Assembly: GCA_002314885.1 (NCBI GenBank)
Contig: DCHT01000001.1
Coordinates: 579 to 47,880, forward strand
Direction of reading: 5' to 3'
Origin: Bacteroidales bacterium UBA1745
GTDB taxonomy: Bacteria > Bacteroidota > Bacteroidia > Bacteroidales > UBA932
Length of the DNA: 47,302 nucleotides
Shown: piece by piece, positions 26,039 through 34,118 of the stretch
Layout of the letters: the number at the start of each line of letters is the position of its first letter
How positions within the stretch are numbered: position 1 is the first letter of the stretch
Position numbers and translations under genes: made by a program
Notes under the pieces: model-generated
Databases searched by the model: none
Seen by the model: the letters and a program-made list of their open reading frames with translations, nothing else
Told to the model about the DNA's origin: nothing

Positions 26039-26971
26039 TTAGTTTTTCATATGAACAGTCATCTGAGGGAACGGGAAGTTGATACCCTTCTGAGGCAGCT
26101 GAGAGTAGATTTTCTCATTGGTATCGAAGTACACTCCCCAATAGTCTGAGGCCTTGCACCACACGCGGAAAGTGAAATTCACACTGCTGGAGCCGAGTTC
26201 CTTGATGGCTGCAAAAGGATCAGCAGGCGCACCTGCGGATACGGTGAGGATCCTTGGGTCCGCAGAGGCGATTTCAAGAAGAGCCTGCTTCACTTGTTCC
26301 GCATCGCTTCCATATTCCACGCTGACAGCGAAATCCACCCTGCGGAGAGGCTTCTTGGAATAGTTGTCTATGGTGCCGCTGGAAAGGGCGCCGTTTGGCA
26401 GGACAACTTCCCTGTTGTCCACGGTGATTATCTTGGTGGAAGTGATATTGACTGAGGTCACAGTACCGCTGAAACCTTGAGCACTGATGAAATCACCAAC
26501 GCCGAAAGGCTTGAATATCAATATCATAATGCCTCCGGCAAAATTCTGGACAGCTCCACTGAGAGCCATACCGATTGCCATACCGCCTGCTGTCAGCAAG
26601 GCTGCGAAGGAGGTGGTCTCGATGCCGAGGGTACCTATCACTATTATGGCCAGTATCACCCAGAGGACGAATGAGACGAGGCTGGTGGTGAAGGACACGA
26701 CAGCCTGGTCGGTCTTGCGACGGGCAAAGGACCTGGCCAGCATCTTCTTGACCAGCTTGATCAGGTATCCACCCAGGAAGTAGATGATGAGCGCCGCCAC
26801 GACCTTCAGTCCGAAGATTACGGCCTGATGCAGTACGGTGGAGGCCAGTTCATCGGCCGGTGTGTTGCTGATGACACCGATCTTCTCAATGAAGTGCTTC
26901 TCCATATCGGTCTTGCCGGCCGTATCGAGCACCGCGTTCCTAAGTGTGTCTATTGCTTCTATTTCTTTCAT
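26039..26971 (-). CDS. Small-conductance mechanosensitive channel, MscS family
   Basis: The protein has 310 residues. Three transmembrane helices are visible at about 50-72, 93-113 and 118-150. The last is the pore helix, rich in Gly and Ala (AALLTAGGMAIGMALSGAVQ), followed by FAGGIMILIFKPFGVGDFI. The beta domain contains VLPNGALSSGTIDNYS, the family signature. The channel releases osmolytes during hypo-osmotic shock in the inner membrane. It is second in a five-gene unit. An extra 45-residue N-terminal segment is hydrophilic and of unknown use. Confidence 0.95.
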   Translation of the reverse strand: MKEIEAIDTLRNAVLDTAGKTDMEKHFIEKIGVISNTPADELASTVLHQAVIFGLKVVAALIIYFLGGYLIKLVKKMLARSFARRKTDQAVVSFTTSLVSFVLWVILAIIVIGTLGIETTSFAALLTAGGMAIGMALSGAVQNFAGGIMILIFKPFGVGDFISAQGFSGTVTSVNITSTKIITVDNREVVLPNGALSSGTIDNYSKKPLRRVDFAVSVEYGSDAEQVKQALLEIASADPRILTVSAGAPADPFAAIKELGSSSVNFTFRVWCKASDYWGVYFDTNEKIYSQLPQKGINFPFPQMTVHMKN

Positions 26972-26983
26972 AAATCAATTGTA

Positions 26984-28018
26984 TTAAGCCTCCTGACTTG
27001 AGAACACCTTCTTGACTCCGCTCTTGGCCTCCTCGATGGTCTCGTTCATTTCCTCGGCGTCAGCAGCCTCAGTGGCCACATTGCCCAGATCGATGTCCTC
27101 GAGCAGTTCCTGGAGATGGTATTCCTTGTAGAGATATTTCTTGGTCTGATAGCCCACAATGGTGGTCAAAGTGGCATTCGTGGCGCCCTGGATGGCGGAA
27201 TCGGTCACGACTGAGATGGCGCTGCCGAAGAGAGGCAGGCCCTTGATGTACTTGCTCAGGCCACGGACGAGAGAGTCCCCGAAGTTGACGTTGCTGATGC
27301 CGTAAGCGATGAGCGAATTGGTCAGCACGGACTTGAGTATCTTCGCCAGGCGGGCATCGGAAGGACGGAAGCCATAGAGGAACACCAGGTCCTTGATGAG
27401 CTGGAGATTGATTGTCGTGACGAAGATGGTGTCGTAGGTGTCGGACTGGCTGAGGGCGGAGGTGACGCCTGATTTGACGGCCGCGTTCCTGATGATGACT
27501 TTGGCGCTCTTGCCTATGTCATCGCGGTAGATGCTGCCCAGGACGGTCCTGAGAGTGTCATCATCGCGGTCTGAACGCGCTGCGGCAAGGGCATCGACCT
27601 TCTCGAACGGATACCAGTCGGCCTCGTCCACTTCCCTGTTCAGTTCTATCATATGGTCCGCGATGCTGCGGAGCATCCTGCGGTTGTGACGCTTTGCCGA
27701 ACGGGCCGATTCCTTGTCGGTCACGTGGGTCTGGAAGGCATCCATATGGGACAGACGCACCAGAGGCACGATGTAAACGCCGACGAAGAGGATGACGGAC
27801 AATGCGATGAACGCATAGCCCAGATACGGACTGATTTCGTAGGCACGCATAGACACGCTTGCCAAGGCCGCAAAGAGCACGACACCTATGGCAGCGACGC
27901 CGAAACGCAGCACGAGATTCAGTTCCCTCTTGCCGACCTTCCTCGAATATTTTTCCTGGTACTCATAAAGCGACATCCGCGCATTATAGTCCTTGGAGGG
28001 CAGAAATTTCATTTCCAT
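26984..28018 (-). CDS. Membrane protein of the DUF697/YcjF-like type
   Basis: The protein has 344 residues. Two transmembrane helices lie at about 37-57 and 66-90. A charged cytoplasmic region follows, then a hydrophobic helical C-terminal part (VFLYGFRPSDARLAKILKSV, GLPLFGSAISVVTDSAIQGATNA) that matches the DUF697 pattern. An acidic C-terminal tail follows. The molecular function of this family is not established. It is the first gene of the unit ending in the regulator. Met1 and Met3 are both possible starts. The link with MscS next door suggests an envelope-stress role, but that is weak. Confidence 0.65.
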   Translation of the reverse strand: MEMKFLPSKDYNARMSLYEYQEKYSRKVGKRELNLVLRFGVAAIGVVLFAALASVSMRAYEISPYLGYAFIALSVILFVGVYIVPLVRLSHMDAFQTHVTDKESARSAKRHNRRMLRSIADHMIELNREVDEADWYPFEKVDALAAARSDRDDDTLRTVLGSIYRDDIGKSAKVIIRNAAVKSGVTSALSQSDTYDTIFVTTINLQLIKDLVFLYGFRPSDARLAKILKSVLTNSLIAYGISNVNFGDSLVRGLSKYIKGLPLFGSAISVVTDSAIQGATNATLTTIVGYQTKKYLYKEYHLQELLEDIDLGNVATEAADAEEMNETIEEAKSGVKKVFSSQEA

Positions 28019-28034
28019 CAGTTCTTTTCAGTTA

Positions 28035-28042
28035 CAAATGTA
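28035..28042 (-). promoter_or_regulatory. -7 element for the DUF697-MscS-esterase-patatin-regulator unit
   Basis: TACATTTG on the minus strand matches TAnnTTTG, 16 bp before the start codon at 28018. I find no TTTG at the right -33 distance, so this is a half-supported promoter. Confidence 0.5.
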
Positions 28043-28054
28043 CTAAAATATACC

Positions 28055-28062
28055 TATATTTG
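28055..28062 (+). promoter_or_regulatory. -7 element for the DUF5692-GH43-nuclease unit
   Basis: TATATTTG on the plus strand matches the consensus, leaving a leader of about 50 nt before the ATG at 28119. No TTTG is seen at the -33 distance. It stands 12 bp from the opposing minus-strand -7 element. Confidence 0.5.
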
Positions 28063-28118
28063 TAGGACATCGATCATACTGACCGAATAATTAAGTAACA
28101 CAAAAACCAAATCAACAA

Positions 28119-29174
28119 ATGTTATTCCACGTTTACGGCGCAAATGCGCTTGCTCAGTGGGGAATGATGCTCGCAGTGCTTGCGGGCCTTATCCTGCTCA
28201 ATGAATTCGCCAGAAGGACCAAACTCGGCGGAGCCATCACTATGTTTGCTGTACCTGCAGCCCTGACCGTTTACTTCCTCGTTCTCCAGATCGGAAACGC
28301 AATGGGTGTCGAATGGGCAATGAAGAACCAGACCATCGTCTATATGAACGGTTGGTTCCACTATGCGAAGCTTTACGCTGCGCTCACCGGCTGCATCGGC
28401 TTTATGATGATCAAGTACAAATGGGGCATCGGTGCAAAGCACTGGTTCAAGCCATTCCCATTCATCATCGTGGCTATCAACATCCTCATCGCAGTCGCTT
28501 CCGACTTCGAGACCGCAGCAAAGGGTTGGTACTCCTGGTTCCTTTCAAACGAGGACGTATGGCTCTATGGCGGCTGGCACAATGTGATGAACGGCGTCGC
28601 TGGTCTCCTCAACATCTTCTGTATGACAGCTTGGTGGAGCGTTTATTCCTCAAAGGACAAGACCGATATGCTCTGGCCTGATATGACCTGGGTTTACATC
28701 GTTGTCTATGACATCTGGAACTTCGCATACACTTACAACTGCCTCCCTACCCACTCCTGGTACTGCGGCGTTGCCCTCCTCCTCGCTCCTACCATCGCAG
28801 CTCTCGGCTGGAACAAGGGCGGCTGGATCCAGAACCGTGCAAACACCCTCGCTATCTGGTGTATGTTCGCTCAGGTATTCCCTCTCTTCCAGATCACCGC
28901 TACTGACGGCAGCGTTGCCCCTAAGCCTTGGGCAACCCTCCCTGTACAATATGCAGACGGCACCATCAACGGCATCGTTGAAGGCAGCAGCGTGAATGCA
29001 AACCCTACCGCAATGACTGTGGTTTCCGGCCTTGCACTCCTCGTGAACATCATCGCTCTTGCTTACATCATCTATCAGTCCAAGAAGCGCCACATCAACC
29101 CTTATACTACCGACGTTTTCGTAAACCAGAAGTACTACAAGGATGCTGCGGCACGTATGGAGCCTGAAGCATAG
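28119..29174 (+). CDS. Multi-pass membrane protein, DUF5692-like
   Basis: The protein has 351 residues with about eight to nine hydrophobic segments, including WGMMLAVLAGLILLNEFA, FIIVAINILIAVASDF and TVVSGLALLVNIIALAYII. It is rich in Trp and Tyr (WYSWFLSNEDVWLYGGWHNV, TYNCLPTHSWYCGVALL). The pattern fits an integral membrane family of Bacteroidota and Firmicutes that I recall as DUF5692, with no known activity. It is the first gene of a three-gene unit, 3 bp before the GH43 gene. Transport or sensing is possible but not shown. Confidence 0.65.
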   Translation: MLFHVYGANALAQWGMMLAVLAGLILLNEFARRTKLGGAITMFAVPAALTVYFLVLQIGNAMGVEWAMKNQTIVYMNGWFHYAKLYAALTGCIGFMMIKYKWGIGAKHWFKPFPFIIVAINILIAVASDFETAAKGWYSWFLSNEDVWLYGGWHNVMNGVAGLLNIFCMTAWWSVYSSKDKTDMLWPDMTWVYIVVYDIWNFAYTYNCLPTHSWYCGVALLLAPTIAALGWNKGGWIQNRANTLAIWCMFAQVFPLFQITATDGSVAPKPWATLPVQYADGTINGIVEGSSVNANPTAMTVVSGLALLVNIIALAYIIYQSKKRHINPYTTDVFVNQKYYKDAAARMEPEA

Positions 29175-29177
29175 TAA

Positions 29178-30215
29178 ATGAAGAAAATACTCCTGTCAAC
29201 CTTAATCGGCCTGGCAGTAATTACTGCGGCAGCACAGACTTATTCAAACCCTGTGCTGCCGCATAATTGTCCCGACCCGACCGTACTCGACGACCGCGCC
29301 AACAGCGGCTGGTTCTGGCTCTATTCGACCCAGTCCACCATCGACGGAAGCTCCGTCAACAAGGATTCAAGTTCAGATGCAGGCACCGTCGTCAACCTGC
29401 CGATCTACCGCTCGAAGGACTTCGTGAACTGGGAATTCGTGTGCGACGGCTTCCCTGACGGCAGACCTGACTGGGTGGAAGATTCCAAGCTCTGGGCCCC
29501 TGACATCAACTATTTCGACGGAAAATACGTGCTCTACTACGCCCTCGGCGTGTGGGGCGGTATATTCAAGGAAGGTTCGGGCGTCGCAGTTTCCGACTCC
29601 CCTGCCGGTCCGTTCATCGACTACGGCAAAGTCGTGGACTACAAGAGCCTCGGCACCCTCAACTCCATAGATCCGAACTATTTCGACGACGGAGATGCCA
29701 AATACCTGCTCTGGGGCAGCCTCGGAGGCGGCATTGACATAGTCCGTCTGTCCGATGATGGCCTGTCCGTAGCCAAGGATGCTAAGAAGAAGCATCTGGC
29801 AGCCCGCAATATGGAAGGCGCATATCTGTACAAACGCAACGGCTTCTACTACCTTTTCGCCTCCAAGGGCAAATGCTGCGAGGGCGAGAAGAGCACCTAC
29901 CGCCTCGTGGTGGCCAGGTCCGAGAAGCCTGACGGCCCATATTACGGTCCCGACGGACAGAAGTTCACCTCAATGAGCTACGACAATGTCATCCTGCAGG
30001 CTACTGAAGGAGGCGCATTCGTGGGTCCGGGCCATAATGCTGAGATAGTAACGGACAGCAAGGGAAAGACCTGGATGCTCTATCACAGCTACTGGAAGGG
30101 CAACGGTTTCAACGGCCGCTGCCTCAATCTGGATGAGATATACTGGGACCGCGACGGATGGCCATATTTCCTGGGCGGTACCCCGTCATCCAACAGTACA
30201 TTACCGACATTTTAA
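29178..30215 (+). CDS. Glycoside hydrolase family 43, endo-arabinanase-like, exported
   Basis: The protein has 345 residues, with a signal peptide ending at TAAAQ. It is a five-bladed beta-propeller GH43 enzyme. The expected triad is visible: general base Asp33 in HNCPDPTV, pKa-modulating Asp165 in SIDPNYFDD, and general acid Glu213 in NMEGAYLY. The segments WAPDINYFDGKYVLYYA and GPGHNAEIV support an arabinan endo-1,5-alpha-L-arabinosidase or related activity. It is probably periplasmic because no lipobox is present. No susC/D pair is attached to this unit. The exact substrate (arabinan or xylan side chains) cannot be fixed. Confidence 0.9.
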   Translation: MKKILLSTLIGLAVITAAAQTYSNPVLPHNCPDPTVLDDRANSGWFWLYSTQSTIDGSSVNKDSSSDAGTVVNLPIYRSKDFVNWEFVCDGFPDGRPDWVEDSKLWAPDINYFDGKYVLYYALGVWGGIFKEGSGVAVSDSPAGPFIDYGKVVDYKSLGTLNSIDPNYFDDGDAKYLLWGSLGGGIDIVRLSDDGLSVAKDAKKKHLAARNMEGAYLYKRNGFYYLFASKGKCCEGEKSTYRLVVARSEKPDGPYYGPDGQKFTSMSYDNVILQATEGGAFVGPGHNAEIVTDSKGKTWMLYHSYWKGNGFNGRCLNLDEIYWDRDGWPYFLGGTPSSNSTLPTF

Positions 30216-30227
30216 CGCACTGACAAT

Positions 30228-31001
30228 ATGAAAAAGTTGATTCTTTCTTCGCTTTGCGTGCTCCTGAGCAGCATCGCATTCGCCTGGGGACCACGTGGCC
30301 ACGCCACTACCGCAGCCCTAGCAGACCTCAACCTCAAGCCTTCGACCAAGGCACAGGTGGAAGCCTATCTCGGACGCAGCATCCCATTCTATTCAGCCTG
30401 GATGGATGAATTCCGCGACGAGCCCGAGTACAAGTTCTCCTCATCCTGCCACACCTTCCCAGCCGGTGCAGACTACACTTACGAGCCAGTGGAAGGCAAG
30501 ATGGATGCCCTCAAGCTCCTCGACCAGGCTGTTGCCATAGTCAAGGACCGCAAGAATCAGACTGACAGCGCAGTGGTCGTGAACCTCAAGTTCATCATCC
30601 ACATCGTGGGCGACATACACTGCCCTGTACACGTGAAGTACACAACCATCAACACCGCCTTCAAGGTGATTCCTTACAAGGGCGAAACCGAGCAGATCAA
30701 GTACCACACCGTGTGGGACGCACAGATCATCGACCGCAAGAGCAACTATATCAGCCCTGCAGAGATGGCCGCTGACTTCAACCGTCTGAGCAAGAAAGAA
30801 ATAAAGGAGATCCAGAGCGGATCTCCTGTGGATTGGGCTAATGAAAACGCTGCCGAAAGCATTGTCATCTACGAAATGGCTCAGCCTGGCGAAACTCTTT
30901 ACAAGCCTTTCTACAATCCGGCCTGGCCTATCGTGCAGAAGCAGATAATCAGGGGCGGATATCGTCTCGCAAAAGTGCTTAACGACTGTTTCTCAAAATA
31001 G
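30228..31001 (+). CDS. S1/P1-family zinc nuclease, exported
   Basis: The protein has 257 residues. Signal-peptide cleavage after AFA would leave Trp20 as the mature N-terminus, which in this family binds a zinc ion through its backbone. WGPRGHATTAALAD, the CHTF segment, HIVGDIHCPVHV and HTVWDAQIID give the His/Asp ligands of the three-zinc site. It would degrade single-stranded RNA or DNA in the periplasm, perhaps for phosphate or nucleotide salvage. The family consensus GDIHQPLH is here GDIHCPVH. The 3' end overlaps the convergent GH88 gene by 23 bp. Confidence 0.92.
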   Translation: MKKLILSSLCVLLSSIAFAWGPRGHATTAALADLNLKPSTKAQVEAYLGRSIPFYSAWMDEFRDEPEYKFSSSCHTFPAGADYTYEPVEGKMDALKLLDQAVAIVKDRKNQTDSAVVVNLKFIIHIVGDIHCPVHVKYTTINTAFKVIPYKGETEQIKYHTVWDAQIIDRKSNYISPAEMAADFNRLSKKEIKEIQSGSPVDWANENAAESIVIYEMAQPGETLYKPFYNPAWPIVQKQIIRGGYRLAKVLNDCFSK

Positions 31002-32205
31002 AAAGAGCCTCGAGGAAGTAGTAGTCCGCGTATGTAAGCGGCACGTCAACCTCGGAATTGCCGTGAAGATTGCCCACGGAATGCTTCAGGATGAAGTCTC
31101 CGTTGGTGCCCGGTTCAGCAAGATATTCAGGACTCGCAAGGGTCCTGATTTCTTTTTCTGCCATCCTGCGGCATTCTTTTGCCAATGCCTTGTCTGCAGT
31201 GAGCTTGCTCAGCTGAGCGAAGGCAGAAGCCATAATTGCGCCTGCAGAAGCATCTCTCTTGACAGGCTCCCCTTCCGTCCAGGCATAGTTGTCAGGACAG
31301 CCGGGAGCGTCTGCAGCGATGGCATCAGGAGTGCCAGGAGCATTGAAGTCCCAATATGGAATGCCATCCTCAGGCATAACTGAAAGGAGGTAATTGGCCA
31401 CCTTCTCAGCCTGGGCAAGATAAGCCTCATTGCCGCTGAAAGCATACATCATAGTGTAGCCGTAGAGAGCCCAGGACTGGCCGCGTGACCAGGCTGATTC
31501 GTGGGCATAGCCCTGCACGGTCTGCTTGTGATCTATTTCGCCGGTCTCAGGTACATAGTCCACGAGGTGATAGCAGGAGCCGTCCTCGCGGAAATGATTG
31601 ACCATAGTGGTATTGGCGTGGAGATAGGCCACCTGACGGAGCGAATCGCAGTCGAAGAGGTTCGCAGCTACCATAAGCAGTTCCAGGTTCATCATATTGT
31701 CGATGATCACAGGATAGCGGCAGCCCTTGCGGCTGTTCCAGCTCTTGATGCAGCCTACTGTAGGGTTCATACGGGCTGCGAGCTTGGCAGCTGCGGCTTC
31801 CATAAGCGGCAGATAGGCAGTGTCGCCGGTGATGCGATAGGCATTGCCATAGCTGCAGTTGACCTGGAATCCGATGTCGTGATCGGTGTTGAGGGAGCAG
31901 ATGTCCGCCAGTTTGACGGTCTGCCTCTCGGCCATAGCCTTGATGGCCTCGTCACCGGTGGCCTCATAGACATACCAGAGGCTGCCAGGGAAATAGCCGC
32001 TGCACCACCAGCGTACGTTAGCGTTGATTACAGTGTCCTGGGCCACATCGTATGAACGAGGAGTGACTCCCTCGCCCAGACGGGCGTCCATTGCAGAAAG
32101 TTGAACCTTGGCTACGTCATAGACACGTGAACTGAGGCTGTCGAGAGACTCAGTGCAGGCAGTGAGGAGAAGCGCAGCAGAAGCTGCCAGAATGATTTTC
32201 TTCAT
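30979..32205 (-). CDS. GH88 unsaturated glucuronyl hydrolase, lipoprotein (PUL 2)
   Basis: The protein has 408 residues, with lipobox LLTAC. It is an (alpha/alpha)6 barrel of GH88. The two functional aspartates fall in NTDHDIGF (Asp110) and IIDNMMNLEL (Asp169), matching the pair known from Bacillus UGL. ESAWSRGQSWALYG and HSVGNLHGNSEVDVPL are further family marks. It hydrates the 4,5-unsaturated uronic acid at the non-reducing end of oligosaccharides released by lyases. It is the last gene of PUL 2; its ATG overlaps the PL8 stop (TGATG), so translation is probably coupled. Confidence 0.95.
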   Translation of the reverse strand: MKKIILAASAALLLTACTESLDSLSSRVYDVAKVQLSAMDARLGEGVTPRSYDVAQDTVINANVRWWCSGYFPGSLWYVYEATGDEAIKAMAERQTVKLADICSLNTDHDIGFQVNCSYGNAYRITGDTAYLPLMEAAAAKLAARMNPTVGCIKSWNSRKGCRYPVIIDNMMNLELLMVAANLFDCDSLRQVAYLHANTTMVNHFREDGSCYHLVDYVPETGEIDHKQTVQGYAHESAWSRGQSWALYGYTMMYAFSGNEAYLAQAEKVANYLLSVMPEDGIPYWDFNAPGTPDAIAADAPGCPDNYAWTEGEPVKRDASAGAIMASAFAQLSKLTADKALAKECRRMAEKEIRTLASPEYLAEPGTNGDFILKHSVGNLHGNSEVDVPLTYADYYFLEALSILRNSR

Positions 32206-34118
32206 CAGTATACTAATTTCTTAATCGATTTCTTAATCTTGCAACGGGCTACGTCCGGAATCATAGCGAACCAGTAGGAACCTGTGCCTTCGGCGTCCGC
32301 AAGAGCCTCCGGATGCTCGATCCAGGCCTTAAAGATACGAATAGAATCGACACGTCCTGCAATCGCAGGGTCGATTGCGCCCCAGTCGCCCGTCTGAATA
32401 TCCTTGCTGACGTTGATATGAGCCCCGTCGAGGGCAATATAGCAGACGCCATTGTGCCATACCCATTCACAGCGTTCCGGACCTCTGCTGGTGCGTATCC
32501 TGATCTTGCCACGACGTACGCGGCCTACCAGTCTGACCTGGTCGATGGCAGTAGTCACCGACTTAACTTCAGGATTGAGCGTCTTGATGCCGTGGCCCTC
32601 TTCAGATATGCAATTAGGCGTGAAGAGGACGTTCTTGAAGGCGACGAGGCTGTCCCTGTCGATCTGCATATAAGCGGCGAGGCAATCGGCTCCGTCAAAA
32701 ACGAAACCGCCCACTTCGCTGCTGTTGTTCTGCTTGTCCTCGCGCTTGTCGGAGGAGCGGATAGGCTTGCCGTCGTCGTATGCGGTCACGCCAGGCACCT
32801 TGCGCCAGTCCCAGCAGGCAAACACATTGTCGTACTCGTCGCCGCTGCGCATCAGCAGGACGGCACCGGAGGCGGAGAAATGTGCCAGGGTGTTCTCCCG
32901 GTTGGTGAATTCGTAACCGATGGTGCGCTCGGAGGACATACGCACGGAGGCGTACCAGGTCGGAGTTCGATAGCAGCCGCAGTCGGAACGATTGAAATAG
33001 ACGGCACCGACTTTCTCATTAGGATACTTGGCCGGTTCCAGGTTCTGCAGTGCAATATGCCTGAAGCGCTCAGCCTCATCGGTATCGCCCTTCTTCTGGG
33101 AATATGCGGCCAGGTTCTGCGCTGCCACGGCCATAGAATAGGCCTTGCCACGGCCTCCGTCAGGAAAACACTGACGGCCGCAGTAACTTGGATCCATCAC
33201 GCCCTTCCAGAAACACCAGGAAATGCCCTTGTCGAGTAATTCCGTGACTATAGAGCACTGTTCTGGGGTGAACTGATAGTCCGTACCCTCGAGGGCTCTG
33301 AGCCAGAAGGAAAGGCCTTCCAGATAAGCCAGACCGTAATTGCCGAACTGCATCTGAGGGCCGTGCTGATGGAATGACCAGTCGTCGCGTATGCCCTCGT
33401 CGCTGTCAGTGATGCAGATCTCCTCTGCGATGACGTCGCGGGCCTTGAGAACCAGTTCCTCATCGTCCAGAAGCATACCCTTCATCAGCTGGTTGCCGGC
33501 GAGCCAGGACTTGTTCTGGCCGGTACGTCCGAACTTCGAGCGTTCCAGGACCTTCACTCCCCCTTCGATCTCCTCGGGACTGAGTTCGTCGTAGATCATC
33601 AGCAGGATGGTCGTCATCTTCTTAGGCACACCTATGTCGTTATGCCACCAGTTAGGGCACTTAGGCATATTAGTGAACCACCAGTTGATGCCGGAATGCA
33701 GCATCTGATGGAGCTTCGGATTCTTGTACCAGTTGCTGTCAGGGTCAGAATACAGCTTCGCAACGGACTGAAGCCTGGTAATGTGGAGAGTAGGCTGCCA
33801 GCGACCGCGGTCCATATTCGCATAGTCGATATCCGTGAACTGGTCGCCGTCCCACAGTTCGAGGAGACGCGAGACCTCATCGTCCGGAAGCGCAATGGAA
33901 GTATAGAGCTGAAGCAGCAGGACATCGTTGGCCCTGCCGAACTCCGAATACTTCATAAAATTGCGCGTGACCTGATCCGAAGTCGCTGCAGAAGCCCTCG
34001 CAGCCTCAGCGAAAGAGGCGCGGAGAGCATCCAGAGAAGACGCAGAAGTGGTGACCGTCACCAGGGCGGCCACCACAAACGTCGATATTCTAAGTAGGAA
34101 ATTACCTGTTCTCATCAT
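32205..34118 (-). CDS. Polysaccharide lyase family 8 (chondroitin/hyaluronan/xanthan lyase type), exported
   Basis: The protein has 637 residues and a signal peptide without lipobox, so it is probably periplasmic. The N-terminal half is an incomplete alpha/alpha toroid with CPNWWHNDIGVPKKM and DDWSFHQHGPQMQFGNYG. His252 and Tyr261 have the same 9-residue spacing as the catalytic His399/Tyr408 of pneumococcal hyaluronate lyase. SERTIGYEFTNREN and the beta-sandwich segment VFACWDWRKVPGVTA follow. PL8 enzymes cleave uronic-acid polymers by beta-elimination. It lies in the PUL 2 operon, overlapping the preceding lipoprotein gene by 17 bp. Met2 at 34115 is an equally plausible start. Confidence 0.95.
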   Translation of the reverse strand: MMRTGNFLLRISTFVVAALVTVTTSASSLDALRASFAEAARASAATSDQVTRNFMKYSEFGRANDVLLLQLYTSIALPDDEVSRLLELWDGDQFTDIDYANMDRGRWQPTLHITRLQSVAKLYSDPDSNWYKNPKLHQMLHSGINWWFTNMPKCPNWWHNDIGVPKKMTTILLMIYDELSPEEIEGGVKVLERSKFGRTGQNKSWLAGNQLMKGMLLDDEELVLKARDVIAEEICITDSDEGIRDDWSFHQHGPQMQFGNYGLAYLEGLSFWLRALEGTDYQFTPEQCSIVTELLDKGISWCFWKGVMDPSYCGRQCFPDGGRGKAYSMAVAAQNLAAYSQKKGDTDEAERFRHIALQNLEPAKYPNEKVGAVYFNRSDCGCYRTPTWYASVRMSSERTIGYEFTNRENTLAHFSASGAVLLMRSGDEYDNVFACWDWRKVPGVTAYDDGKPIRSSDKREDKQNNSSEVGGFVFDGADCLAAYMQIDRDSLVAFKNVLFTPNCISEEGHGIKTLNPEVKSVTTAIDQVRLVGRVRRGKIRIRTSRGPERCEWVWHNGVCYIALDGAHINVSKDIQTGDWGAIDPAIAGRVDSIRIFKAWIEHPEALADAEGTGSYWFAMIPDVARCKIKKSIKKLVY

